Shown in pieces: positions 1 to 7,945 of a stretch of DNA of 64,000 nt (the first letter of the stretch is position 1; each line of letters starts with the position of its first letter). The stretch lies in NCBI RefSeq assembly GCF_003963535.1, contig NZ_CP034539.1:4340001-4404000 (forward strand), in the 5' to 3' direction. Origin of the DNA: Streptomyces cyaneochromogenes (GTDB lineage: Bacteria > Actinomycetota > Actinomycetes > Streptomycetales > Streptomycetaceae). The notes beneath the pieces are model-generated. The model made no database searches and was not told the origin of the DNA. It saw only the letters and a list, made by a program, of their open reading frames with translations. Position numbers and translations under genes: made by a program.

Positions 1-1
1 G

Positions 2-316
2 CACGAGAAGTTGATCGACCGCCTTGAGTCGCTGATGCGGGCCGCGCTCAAGCCCGAGTACCAGGGCTACTACGGGCATCTGATCCTGAGCAGCGACGAT
101 CTCGCGGAGATGGGCGAGCTCAAGGACGTCCGGCGTGCCGCTCGGGAGGCGGGACGTCGTCTCGGCTGGAAGGCGACCACCCAGCTCGTAGGTGGCCGGC
201 TCTTTGTGCTCGACGAGCGGGAGGTTCCCGAGGAGATCGAGCAGCTGGCTGGAGACACGGCCGCTGCAGCGATTGACGGGGCCTGGCAGGAAGGCCGCCG
301 ACCGCGCGGCATCTGA
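2..316 (+). CDS. hypothetical protein, probably 5'-truncated by the window edge
   Basis: The frame is open from the first bases of the window, so the gene may begin outside it; a TTG at 11 could also serve as start, giving 101 residues. The product is mixed alpha/beta, rich in Glu, Arg and Ala, and ends in a basic tail. I recognise no family. It converges on the integrase gene, with a hairpin between them, so it may belong to the same mobile element or to the flanking chromosome. Codon use is normal for a high-GC actinomycete. Confidence 0.5.
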   Translation, partial: HEKLIDRLESLMRAALKPEYQGYYGHLILSSDDLAEMGELKDVRRAAREAGRRLGWKATTQLVGGRLFVLDEREVPEEIEQLAGDTAAAAIDGAWQEGRRPRGI

Positions 317-332
317 TCCGAGGGAGCGGCGA

Positions 333-370
333 GGGGCCGCCCCACCGCAACAGCGTGGTGGCGCGGCCCC
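333..370. terminator. bidirectional hairpin between convergent genes
   Basis: A GGGGCCGC arm (from 333) and a GCGCGGCCCC arm (to 370) form a GC-rich stem with about two mismatches. It sits between the 3' ends of the left-hand ORF and the integrase gene. Position and strength suggest a shared terminator; there is no U-run, as is usual in Streptomyces. Confidence 0.5.
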
Positions 371-406
371 TTCGACTACGGCTCCCCCGCACGGATTAGG
401 CACACA

Positions 407-1645
407 TCACGCGGCGCCTTCCTCCAGTGCGGCCACCGCCTCAGCGGCCTTGCGGGCCTGCCGTTCCGCCTTCTCCAATTTGGCCTTCGCCTTGGCCAGC
501 TGCTTGGCGCGGCGCTTGTGCATCTTCTTCGACACCTCGTCCAGACGGTCCGGGAAGAGGTGGCCATACGTGTCCAACGTCAGGGTCGCGGACTTGTGGC
601 CCAGCATCGTCTGTACGACGTTGACGTCCGCGCCGCTGGCGATGGCCAGCGAAGCCGCCGTGTGCCGCAGCTTGTGCGGGGTGACGTTGAGGTGCCCCAG
701 CCCGGCCTTCACGACCGCTGGCGCGAAGAACCGCTGACGGAAGTTACGGGCACGCAGCGGGCCTCCCTGAGGGGCGGTGAAGAGCAACTCTTCATCTCCC
801 CGGCCCTGGACGTGGGGCTTCAACTCCTCTGCCAGGAACCGCGGGATCGGTACCGACCGGCGCTCGTGGTTCTTGGGGGTGTCGAGGTAGAGCTTGCCGT
901 TGTCCTCAGCGTACGCCTCGACGATGTGCGCTCGGCAGGCGTCCAGGTCCACGCGACCCACCTTCAGCGCGGACGCCTCGCCCCACCGCAGGCCGGTGTA
1001 GGCCAGCAGCAGGATGAACACCCGGTAGGCGCCCGACGCGTTGGCCAGCGCGTCGACCTGCATGTCATCGAGGTACACGTGGTCGGCCGGCACCGCCTTC
1101 GGCAAGGGCACGCCGACAGCCGGGTTGACCGCCAGACGACGAGCCTTGACCGCGTAGCCGAGAACGCGGCTGAGGACGACGTACGCCTTGCGGACCGACC
1201 GAGGGCTGAGCTTCCTGCCGCCTGCCGCCTCGCCGGACAGCAGGTCCGCGAGCCACTCGGCGATGTCCTCGAAGTGGATGCGGTCCAACGGTGTGGTGCC
1301 CCACCTGGGGATCACGTGGACGTCGAGAACGCCGCGATAGCGGCCCCGGGTCGAACGCTTGAGATGGATCTGCGCGGCCAGCCAGGACTCCGCCACCTCT
1401 GCGAATTTCACGCGTGCGGCTGCGGGATCGCGGTAGGAGCCGTCGTTGAGACGGGACTCCATCCTTGTCCGCTCCGCCTCGGCGTCGACCTTGCGGGCGA
1501 AGGTCTTCATCTTCGGCTTGCCATCGGGGTCGTACCAGCGCACGCGGTACCGCCCCGGCGGCGTACGGCCCGCCCGCTTGGCTTCCGCCACGGCCCGTAC
1601 GTACGTTCCGTGCCCGATACGGTCCTCAATCCAGACCCGCGCCAA
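407..1645 (-). CDS. int: tyrosine recombinase / phage-type integrase
   Basis: A 412-residue site-specific recombinase that would integrate and excise the element. It has an N-terminal SAM-like DNA-binding region (about 80-175) and a C-terminal catalytic domain. The catalytic set is visible: Arg220 in TGLRWGEA, His324 and Arg327 in the H-K-L-R box, His350 in LGHKS and nucleophile Tyr360 in DTYGH. The TTG start directly follows the TAG stop of the upstream repressor gene, so the two are probably translationally coupled. The C-terminus is Ala/Lys/Glu-rich and likely helical. Integrase genes usually lie next to the attachment site; none could be located to the left within the window. Confidence 0.93.
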   Translation of the reverse strand: MARVWIEDRIGHGTYVRAVAEAKRAGRTPPGRYRVRWYDPDGKPKMKTFARKVDAEAERTRMESRLNDGSYRDPAAARVKFAEVAESWLAAQIHLKRSTRGRYRGVLDVHVIPRWGTTPLDRIHFEDIAEWLADLLSGEAAGGRKLSPRSVRKAYVVLSRVLGYAVKARRLAVNPAVGVPLPKAVPADHVYLDDMQVDALANASGAYRVFILLLAYTGLRWGEASALKVGRVDLDACRAHIVEAYAEDNGKLYLDTPKNHERRSVPIPRFLAEELKPHVQGRGDEELLFTAPQGGPLRARNFRQRFFAPAVVKAGLGHLNVTPHKLRHTAASLAIASGADVNVVQTMLGHKSATLTLDTYGHLFPDRLDEVSKKMHKRRAKQLAKAKAKLEKAERQARKAAEAVAALEEGAA

Positions 1646-1927
1646 CTAGCACCCCCTCCGGTCATTACTGGACACCGACGGGAGCGGCAGGAGCAGGGCC
1701 ATGGGAGGAACACCGAGCGCGGTGGCGATGGCGACGAGGTCGTCGACATCGCAGCGTCGGTGGGCGCGTTCGGTTCGGCTGAGGGCGGTGTTGGACATCG
1801 GGCGGCCCAGCGCGGTGCAGCGGGCGGCGAGCTGGTGCTGGGTCAGGCTGCGCACGAGGCGTAGGTGCTCGATGGCGCGGGCGGTGTGGAGGCCGGCGGG
1901 GCCTATTTCGACAGGTCGGGTTGCCAT
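1646..1927 (-). CDS. XRE-family helix-turn-helix repressor of the mobile element
   Basis: A 93-residue Cro/CI-type DNA-binding protein with an HTH near residues 20-65 (LTQHQLAARC...MSNTALSRTE). It probably represses excision and transfer genes. Two ATG starts are possible, 1960 and 1927; I prefer 1927, because a perfect inverted repeat spans both and the shorter form begins with the usual regulator length. It is co-transcribed with the integrase, whose start codon abuts its stop. An operator-like 20-mer occurs just upstream of it and again upstream of the excisionase gene, fitting a repressor that controls both directions. Confidence 0.8.
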   Translation of the reverse strand: MATRPVEIGPAGLHTARAIEHLRLVRSLTQHQLAARCTALGRPMSNTALSRTERAHRRCDVDDLVAIATALGVPPMALLLPLPSVSSNDRRGC

Positions 1928-1965
1928 GACAGGTAGCTGTAACTTGCATCCGGCCGTCATGGCAA
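1921..1965. promoter_or_regulatory. 10-bp inverted repeat over the repressor start codons
   Basis: TTGCCATGAC (1921-1930) and GTCATGGCAA (1956-1965) are perfect reverse complements separated by 25 bp, and each contains one of the two candidate ATG codons of the XRE gene. This could be an autoregulatory operator or an mRNA hairpin hiding the start. It may instead result partly from the two similar start regions. Confidence 0.45.
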
Positions 1966-1984
1966 GAGTTAGTTCTTAAACTCT
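1965..1984 (-). promoter_or_regulatory. operator-like 20-mer upstream of XRE/integrase
   Basis: Read on the minus strand this is AGAGTTTAAGAACTAACTCT, an imperfect palindrome with AGAGTT/AACTCT arms. It matches 19 of 20 bases of a site at 2310-2329 in front of the divergent excisionase gene. It lies in an unusually AT-rich stretch (TATAGAG just upstream) that probably holds the promoter. Likely binding site of the element's XRE repressor. Confidence 0.65.
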
Positions 1985-2309
1985 ATAAAAGTCGCCCGGG
2001 GGCGAAGTGGTGTTCGTCTCGCCGAATTCCGGTACATCACGAGCCTTTTCAGCGGAGAGGCCGTGCTATCTTCCCTCCGCATCATGGAGATGGGCGATTT
2101 GAGCGACTATCAGACATAGTGTCCGGTAGGCTGACCGCGCCACTGATGACTGCTGGGCGCTATCTCTGAGCTGCGGAGGTACCGGATTCCGACCCCTCTG
2201 CCAGCCGTTGCGCCACAGAAAAATTCCAGGCTCTGCGGGAGCGATTTCGGCAACCGGGGATCCGCCCTTACTGTTTGGTCTCCCCCGGCCACGCTGAGAG
2301 AAGTAGTAC
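1985..2309. other. divergent intergenic region of the element
   Basis: This is the control region between the repressor/integrase genes and the excisionase/replication/mobilization genes. Apart from the two flanking 20-mer sites I see no gene; ORFs here have poor codon bias and no ribosome site. Confidence 0.5.
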
Positions 2310-2329
2310 AGAGTTTCAGAACTAACTCT
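2310..2329 (+). promoter_or_regulatory. operator-like 20-mer upstream of the excisionase gene
   Basis: AGAGTTTCAGAACTAACTCT, 19/20 identical to the minus-strand site at 1965-1984 and in the mirrored position relative to its gene. It lies about 70 bp before the GTG start of the HTH protein. Probable repressor operator or shared promoter core controlling the xis-rep-mob genes. Confidence 0.65.
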
Positions 2330-2395
2330 GGACTTTTCCCTTGGCGGTGTGGCTGTGTTGTCCAGGCCCGTTGTTCAAGACCGAAAAGGAGCCCT

Positions 2396-2638
2396 GTGCC
2401 GAAGACCTCTCCCCGCAGTACCAACGTCCCTGTCGCCACCGCAGCTGCCCAGCGCGGCCCGCTGGCCACCCCTGCGGAGGTCGCCGCCTACCTCGGGGTG
2501 CCGGTGAAGACCCTCTACCAGTGGAAGTACCGGGGCATCGGCCCCAACGTGCACAAGGTCGGCCGCCACCTGCGCTACCGCTGGCACGAGGTGGACGCCT
2601 GGCTGAACGCCCAGGCCACGTACGACCTCGTGGTCTGA
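2396..2638 (+). CDS. xis: excisionase-like HTH (AlpA/MerR-type) protein
   Basis: An 80-residue protein with a winged HTH of the excisionase/AlpA class: TPAEVAAYLGVPVKTLYQWK at about residues 24-43, then RGIGPNVHKVGRHLRYR and a W-L motif. Such proteins act as recombination directionality factors or activate replication genes in actinomycete integrative elements. The GTG start follows AAAAGGAG (2384-2391) by four bases. It heads a co-directional run with the DUF3631, DUF2637, MobC and relaxase genes. Confidence 0.82.
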   Translation: MPKTSPRSTNVPVATAAAQRGPLATPAEVAAYLGVPVKTLYQWKYRGIGPNVHKVGRHLRYRWHEVDAWLNAQATYDLVV

Positions 2639-2775
2639 CGCCGCCCTTTCAGGGACAGCGAAACGGCTCTCGGCGAGCCACCACCGAGAGCCGCACAGTC
2701 CCTGCCCCATCGCCCCTGAATGACCGATCCGGTGGGCCGGGCCTTGCCCGTCCGGCCCACCAGGGAGGAACGCCT

Positions 2776-4035
2776 GTGGACGAACCTACGTCCTCCACCA
2801 CCCCTACCGCATCCCCGACGCCCACCTGGCCGCCCGTCGCCGTCCCCGGCCAGGCAGCTCCCGCAATACCCGAACCCTCGCCCGCCGAGGACGAGAAGCC
2901 TCCCCAGGCTCCAGAGGGCGCCGCCTTGCTGGACGAGCTGCGGGAAGCCATCGCCCGGTACGTGATCCTGCCCAGCAGCGAGGCGCTGACCGCCGTCACA
3001 CTGTGGGTCGCGGCCACGCACATCCAGCCCGCCCTCCAGCACGCGCCTCGTCTCGCGGTGGTCGGACCGGCGAAACGGTGCGGCAAGTCCCGCCTGCTGG
3101 ATGTGATCACGGAGACCGTGCGCGAGCCGCTGATCACGGTCAACACCAGCCCGGCGGTCGTCTTCCGCGCCATCGGCGATGACCCGCCCACCCTGCTGGT
3201 GGACGAGGCCGACACCATCTTCGGCAGCATCAAGGCCGCCGAGAAGAACGAGGAGCTGCGCGGCCTGCTCAATGCCGGCCACCAGCGCAACCGGCCCGCC
3301 CTGCGCATCTCCGGGCCCGAGCACAAGCCTCAGGCGTTCCCCACCTTCGCCATGGCAGCGCTCGCCGGCATCGGGGATCTACCGGACACGGTCATGGACC
3401 GGGCGGTGGTGATCCGCATGCAGCGCCGCAAGGATGGTGAGCGGGTCGAGCAGTTCCGCTCCCGCCGCGACATCCCGACCCTGCACGGCCTGCGCGACCG
3501 GCTGACCGCCTGGCTGCGCCCCCTGATGGACACCGCAGCGGACTTGGTACCGCCGATGCCGGTGCAGGACCGGGCGGCAGACACCTGGGAACCGCTCGTA
3601 ATCGTCGCGGAACTGGCGGGCGGCACCTGGCCCGAGGAGGCCCGCGCCGCGTGTGCGTCCATGTGCGCGGCCGAGGCAGGCAAGGACGACGAGTCGAACC
3701 TGAAGACCCGCCTGCTGCAGGACATCCGGCGCGCCTTCGCACGCTGCGGTGATCCCGACATCATGCGCACCCGGGACCTGCTGGACGAACTCCTCAAGGA
3801 CCAGGAGGCGCCGTGGGCCGAGTACGGCACCGCCGGCCTGAGCCCACGCCACCTGGGCATCCTCCTCAAGGACTTCGATATCAAGGCCGCCACTCACCGC
3901 TTTGAAGGCGGCCAGCAGGCCAAGGGCTTCGCCCGCCTCCGCTTCGCCGACGCCTGGGCCCGCTACTGCCCCGAGGAGCCGACGCCCGACAGCGGCGACG
4001 AGAGCACCGCCCCCGGCCCGGGCCTGCACTCGTAA
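2776..4035 (+). CDS. DUF3631-domain ATPase, probable replication protein
   Basis: A 419-residue protein with a Pro/Ser/Thr-rich N-terminal 45 residues, then a P-loop NTPase domain. The Walker A variant GPAKRCGKS is at about 97-105 and a Walker B LLVDEAD at about 140-146. The C-terminal half matches DUF3631, found in actinomycete plasmids and integrative elements, often with replication or primase functions. The GTG start at 2776 has a good GGGAGGAA (2763-2770). A strong repeat cluster follows immediately, as expected for a replication initiator next to its origin; that link is inference. Confidence 0.8.
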   Translation: MDEPTSSTTPTASPTPTWPPVAVPGQAAPAIPEPSPAEDEKPPQAPEGAALLDELREAIARYVILPSSEALTAVTLWVAATHIQPALQHAPRLAVVGPAKRCGKSRLLDVITETVREPLITVNTSPAVVFRAIGDDPPTLLVDEADTIFGSIKAAEKNEELRGLLNAGHQRNRPALRISGPEHKPQAFPTFAMAALAGIGDLPDTVMDRAVVIRMQRRKDGERVEQFRSRRDIPTLHGLRDRLTAWLRPLMDTAADLVPPMPVQDRAADTWEPLVIVAELAGGTWPEEARAACASMCAAEAGKDDESNLKTRLLQDIRRAFARCGDPDIMRTRDLLDELLKDQEAPWAEYGTAGLSPRHLGILLKDFDIKAATHRFEGGQQAKGFARLRFADAWARYCPEEPTPDSGDESTAPGPGLHS

Positions 4036-4037
4036 AG

Positions 4038-4161
4038 ACTCGTCGCACTCGTCGCGTCGCAGGTCAGCCCCGCGACGAGTGTCGTCGCCGTGACGAGTCC
4101 ACTCGTATCACGCCAACCTTCCGTACCTGCTGTGACCAGGCACGCGACGAGTGCGACGAGT
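4038..4161. repeat. iteron-like GCGACGAGT cluster
   Basis: The 9-mer GCGACGAGT or its complement ACTCGTCGC recurs densely: complement at 4038-4046 and 4047-4055, forward at 4072-4080, TGACGAGT at 4091-4098, and a perfect tandem pair at 4144-4152 and 4153-4161. The copies at 4047-4056 and 4071-4080 form a perfect 10-bp inverted repeat with a 14-nt loop. It lies directly after the DUF3631 gene. Candidate replication origin or partition/operator array. Confidence 0.65.
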
Positions 4162-4227
4162 GCGCACCCCCTCCCACCAGCCTCACTCGGTGCCCATGGC
4201 ACCCGCTCCCCGCCTGGAGTACCCCGC

Positions 4228-5058
4228 TTGCCTTCACGCACCGCCCAAGCTCCCTCGCCAGTACTGACCGCAGCGATCCGCCTCGGGGTCGCCCTGGTCG
4301 GCACGATCGGCTTCGCCCTCTCCTACGACGCTCTGCGGCAGATGGCCGTCGCCATCCACGTCCGCGGAATCCTCACGTACGCCTTCCCCCTGGTGATCGA
4401 CGGTTTCATCGCCATCGGCGTCGCCGCCCTGCTCATCCTGCGCACCGCACCCTGGCGCTCCCGGCTGTACGTCTGGGCACTCGTCGGCATCGCCACGATC
4501 ACCAGCATCTGGGCCAACGCCCTGCATGCCGTCCGCCTCAACCAGCAGGCTCACACCACCGGGCTCCACCTGGACGACGTCACCGTCGGCGCCCTGTCAG
4601 CCATCGCCCCGCTGGCACTGGCCGGAGCCGTCCACCTTGACCTGGTCATCCGCCGCCACCCCACACGCCACGTTCAAGAGGTCGCCACCGCAAAGAGCCA
4701 CAACGCCCCTGGCTACGGCCACAACCACACCGACTACGCCGAGCCGACTCCGTCATCCGAGGGCAACGCCGGTCTGCCAGAGCAAGCAGAGATGCCCGAT
4801 GTGGCCGGTCGCCCCCGCGACGTGGTGCGGGACGCCGCCAATGTGCCGCAGGCTCGGAAACCGCTCGCCACGGCAGAGGGCCACGAACGCGACGTCACCT
4901 TCGACGAACTCCTCGCCCTCGCCCGCACGGCACCGCTGGGACGCGGAGGCCGCGCGTCACGCCGCAACATCGAGGCGGCGATACGAGACGCCGGCTACCG
5001 CATCGGCAAGGACCGCCTGACCCGGATCAAGGACTGGGTGCAGGCCGAACTCGACTAG
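4228..5058 (+). CDS. DUF2637 membrane protein
   Basis: About 276 residues. The N-terminal part has four predicted membrane segments (LGVALVGTIGFALSYDAL; YAFPLVIDGFIAIGVAALLI; LYVWALVGIATITSIWANAL; VGALSAIAPLALAGAVHLDL), the DUF2637 pattern found in actinomycete conjugative and mobilizable elements (SpdB-like spread proteins). A soluble, charged C-terminus ends in a possible HTH-like segment (RRNIEAAIRDAGYRIGKDRL). I prefer the TTG at 4228, preceded by GGAG at 4216-4219, because a GTG start at 4090 would place much of the iteron cluster inside the coding sequence. Confidence 0.75.
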   Translation: MPSRTAQAPSPVLTAAIRLGVALVGTIGFALSYDALRQMAVAIHVRGILTYAFPLVIDGFIAIGVAALLILRTAPWRSRLYVWALVGIATITSIWANALHAVRLNQQAHTTGLHLDDVTVGALSAIAPLALAGAVHLDLVIRRHPTRHVQEVATAKSHNAPGYGHNHTDYAEPTPSSEGNAGLPEQAEMPDVAGRPRDVVRDAANVPQARKPLATAEGHERDVTFDELLALARTAPLGRGGRASRRNIEAAIRDAGYRIGKDRLTRIKDWVQAELD

Positions 5059-5156
5059 GCCGCCAGCCAGTGGCGGGCCGAGCCCGACAAGGAACCCGCC
5101 AACGCCCTCTGAGGCTCCCAGCAGCACCCACCACCCTGCGAACTCGACTTCTCTCG

Positions 5157-5188
5157 CTCGTCCCCGCGCTGACCAGTACGGGGACGAG
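5157..5188. other. oriT-like inverted repeat upstream of the mobilization genes
   Basis: CTCGTCCCCG (5157-5166) and CGGGGACGAG (5179-5188) are perfect 10-bp inverted repeats with a 12-nt loop, in the 185-bp gap before the MobC-like gene. Transfer origins of MobA/MobC-type elements commonly sit here and carry such a repeat beside the nick site. A terminator for the DUF2637 gene is the main alternative. Confidence 0.5.
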
Positions 5189-5243
5189 CCAGCCGTCGAA
5201 TCGCGTCACCGTCGCACCGCAACACCACATGGAGAACCGCTCT

Positions 5244-5879
5244 ATGCCCGACCTCCACAATGAACTCCCCACCAGCCAGCAGGAGGTGACCACCGCCGTC
5301 ACCCAGCCAGCAAGGTATGACGTTGGACCGTCCAAGGGCCGGTCCAACGCGGACACCTCCGCCCCGGGGGTGGCGGAGGACTTCGGGCACCAGGGGGTGC
5401 CCGAGGAGGAGGCACCCGCCGACGCAGCCGAGCAGTCGCCCGCCGCCAGCGCCGACGAAGTCACCTTGCGTCGTCTCGCTCGCCGCCGTTCCCGCGAGGA
5501 CGTCCAGCGCAAAAAGCGTGTCGACGTCCGCTACAGCGTCGACGAGAAGACCCGGATCCTCACCCGGGCCCGTGAGATGGGCATCGCCGGCGCCCACCTC
5601 GTCGGCGCCGTGATCATGGCCTACCTCGATGGCGATCTCACCGTGGGCCTGGCCGGGCAGCGCACCCAGCTCGATGATTGCCTCGACAAGCTCGACGCCC
5701 TGCGGGCCGAGGTCGCCCGCATCGGCAACAACGTCAACCAGATCGCCCACCGCCTCAACGCCGGAGGGGATCCACACCCTGTGGACACCGCCGTCCTCGC
5801 GCAGACCGAGCGCACCCTGGACGCAGTCCGCGCCGCGATCGGCGACATCGCGCAGACCATGAACCACGCTGCCCAGTGA
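5244..5879 (+). CDS. mobC: MobC-like relaxosome accessory protein
   Basis: A 211-residue protein with a low-complexity N-terminus and a C-terminal mobilization domain: basic RRRSREDVQRKKRVDVRYSV, ribbon-helix-helix-like region, then the diagnostic RIGNNVNQIAHRLNAGG at about 155-171. MobC proteins bind oriT and open DNA for the relaxase. The ATG at 5244 has GGAGA eight bases upstream. Its TGA overlaps the GTG start of the relaxase gene (GTGA), so the pair is translationally coupled. An oriT-like repeat lies just upstream. Confidence 0.82.
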   Translation: MPDLHNELPTSQQEVTTAVTQPARYDVGPSKGRSNADTSAPGVAEDFGHQGVPEEEAPADAAEQSPAASADEVTLRRLARRRSREDVQRKKRVDVRYSVDEKTRILTRAREMGIAGAHLVGAVIMAYLDGDLTVGLAGQRTQLDDCLDKLDALRAEVARIGNNVNQIAHRLNAGGDPHPVDTAVLAQTERTLDAVRAAIGDIAQTMNHAAQ

Positions 5880-7585
5880 TCGCCAAGATCGGCAGCGGCA
5901 AGGACACCGCCGGCCTGATCCGGTACCTGTTCGACACGAAGAAGGCCAAGGACCACACCGACCCGCACCTGATCGCCTCCTGGGACGGCTTCGCACCCGA
6001 CCCAGGCCGCGCCGACGACTTCGACGCCACAAAGAAGCGCCTCGTGGCCGACCTCGACCTGCGGGTCAAGCAAGCCCGCCGACTGGGCCGGGTACCCGAG
6101 CGGCACGTGTGGCACTGCTCGGTACGTGCCGCCCCCGGCGACCGGCACCTCACCGACGCCGAGTGGGCGGACATCGCGCGCCGCATTGTGGCGGCCACCG
6201 GGATCGCGCCACAAGGCGACCCCGACGGGTGCCGTTGGGTCGCCGTACGCCACGCCGACGACCACATCCACATCGCCGCCACCAAGGTCCGAGGAGACCT
6301 GAGCACCGCCCGCCACTGGAACGACTACCTGAAGGCCGACAAGGAACTCGCCGCCATCGAGAAGGAATACGGACTCCTGCAGGTCGTGCGCGGCGACCGC
6401 ACCGCCACCAAGCGCCCCACCCGCGCCGAGATGGAGAAAGCCCGCCGCGCCGGCACGACTCGGACCTCCCGCGAGCGCCTGCGCACCACCGTCCGCCAGC
6501 TGGTGTCCATCGCCACCAGCCCGGAGGAATTCCTCCACCTGCTCGACGGCGTCGAAGGCGTCCTCGTCGATGTTCAGCACTTTCCCTCCGGCGACGTACG
6601 CGGGTACAAGGTCGCCGTGGCAGGCGACACCAACGCCGCCGGCGAGCCGATCTGGTTCTCCGGCGCCAAACTCGCCCCCGACCTGTCCTTCCCCAAGATC
6701 CGCGAACGCCTCACCGCCATCGAGGCTCCGCCCGCAGCGGAGCCGGGCAGCCGGCGCAGGCCCAACCCCTGGTACCAGGCCACCGCCGCGGCTGAGCGCA
6801 TCCCCCACCACCTCGACCACGGTGACGACGCGGCAGCCCAGGCCCACATCGCAGCCTTTGGCGAAGCCATCGATGTCCTGCCGCTGCTCGCCCCCAGCCA
6901 CCTGCGGCCACAGCTGCAACAGGCCGCCACAGCGTTCGAACGCGCCACCCGCTCCCGCATCCGCGCCCAGCAGGACCAGGCACGCGCCCTCCGGGGCGCC
7001 GTCCGCGCGCTGCGCACCGTGCCGGTCACCGGTGACGGGTCCGGGCTGGCGATGTTCCTCGACATCGCCGTGCTCGTCATCTTCGCCACAGCCCGCTGGC
7101 ACCAGGCTCGCCAGCACGACCAGCAGGTCGCCGCCGCCCACCAGGCCCTGGTCCACCTGCAGGCCGTCTACCAACAGGCTGCTGCCGAGCCACTGGCCGC
7201 CCTGGCCCAGCGCCAACCACCGGCCCGCACCATGGAGCGGCACGCCCAGCGGATCCTCGTGATCGTGCCCGAACACGCTCAGCAGATCCTCGACGACCCC
7301 GCCTGGCCGGCACTGGCCGCCGCCCTGACCGAAGCCGAGACCGCCGGCCACGATCCCGAGCTGCTCCTCCAGCATGCCGCCCGCCAGCGCACCCTGGACG
7401 ACGCCCGCTCCACCGCCAGGACCCTCACCTGGCGCATCCAACGCCTCGCCGCCCGGCAGGCCCCCAGCGCCCGAGCACGAGCCGCCCAAGCCCGCACGAG
7501 CGTTGCAGCACGAACGGCACAGCGTGGCCAGACCCCACCGAGCCCTTCGCAGCCTGGGCCTGCGGCACCTTCTCGACACCGGTAA
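5876..7585 (+). CDS. MobA/VirD2-type relaxase
   Basis: A 569-residue relaxase that would nick oriT and pilot the strand in mobilization. The N-terminal nuclease domain has the three-His metal motif HADDHIH (His126, Asp128, His130, His132) and a conserved Tyr17 in GLIRYLFD that may be the nucleophile; HVWHCS at about 77-82 is also typical. The C-terminal 300 residues are Ala/Gln/Arg-rich and helical, with one hydrophobic stretch (LAMFLDIAVLVIFATA). The GTG start at 5876 overlaps the mobC stop. No coupling protein or secretion ATPase follows, so it likely depends on a helper conjugation system. Confidence 0.9.
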   Translation: MIAKIGSGKDTAGLIRYLFDTKKAKDHTDPHLIASWDGFAPDPGRADDFDATKKRLVADLDLRVKQARRLGRVPERHVWHCSVRAAPGDRHLTDAEWADIARRIVAATGIAPQGDPDGCRWVAVRHADDHIHIAATKVRGDLSTARHWNDYLKADKELAAIEKEYGLLQVVRGDRTATKRPTRAEMEKARRAGTTRTSRERLRTTVRQLVSIATSPEEFLHLLDGVEGVLVDVQHFPSGDVRGYKVAVAGDTNAAGEPIWFSGAKLAPDLSFPKIRERLTAIEAPPAAEPGSRRRPNPWYQATAAAERIPHHLDHGDDAAAQAHIAAFGEAIDVLPLLAPSHLRPQLQQAATAFERATRSRIRAQQDQARALRGAVRALRTVPVTGDGSGLAMFLDIAVLVIFATARWHQARQHDQQVAAAHQALVHLQAVYQQAAAEPLAALAQRQPPARTMERHAQRILVIVPEHAQQILDDPAWPALAAALTEAETAGHDPELLLQHAARQRTLDDARSTARTLTWRIQRLAARQAPSARARAAQARTSVAARTAQRGQTPPSPSQPGPAAPSRHR

Positions 7586-7593
7586 TTCCGGCA

Positions 7594-7621
7594 CTGACGG
7601 CCTCGCGCGCGAGGCCGTCAG
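7594..7621. terminator. 28-bp perfect palindrome after the relaxase gene
   Basis: CTGACGGCCTCGCG at 7594-7607 is followed immediately by its exact reverse complement at 7608-7621. It starts 9 bp after the relaxase stop and would fold into a very stable RNA hairpin, so a terminator for the mobilization operon is likely. Confidence 0.7.
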
Positions 7622-7712
7622 CAGGAGGAAGGCACCTGTCCCGTTCACCCCCAGGTTTCCCACACCGCTGACACCACACAACGGGCGCTTGGCCGGTCCA
7701 GGACGGGCGCGG

Positions 7713-7773
7713 GTTTCCTGAGTGAACATTCGCGCGTTTCCTGAGTGAACGCTCTGGTGTTTCCTGAGTGAAC
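7713..7773 (+). repeat. three iterons with exact 23-bp period
   Basis: GTTTCCTGAGTGAAC occurs at 7713-7727, 7736-7750 and 7759-7773: identical 15-mers separated by 8-bp spacers of different sequence. The period of about two helical turns puts all copies on one DNA face, as in iterons or cooperative operators. It lies beyond the relaxase terminator, near the presumed right part of the element. The remaining bases of 7622-7945 contain no convincing gene. Confidence 0.75.
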
Positions 7774-7945
7774 GGTCTTTACCCGGGGGACCCCCTCCTA
7801 CTTCCGGATCAGCTCGCCTCGGCAGCAGCCCAGCACGTCCGCACGAGGAGGAGTGATTGCCTCGCTCCCCGGTGACCTCGTCGGCAGCCTGGCGAACGGG
7901 CGTCGACGATGATCACTGCGGCCCGTCTCCGGTGAAGGAACCGCG

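Noticed and set aside
5621..7729. 702-codon open frame antisense to the relaxase
   Set aside because: The relaxase frame has the metal motif and correct codon bias; long antisense frames are common in GC-rich DNA.
7713..7773. Possible CRISPR array
   Set aside because: Only three 15-bp repeats with 8-bp spacers and no cas genes.
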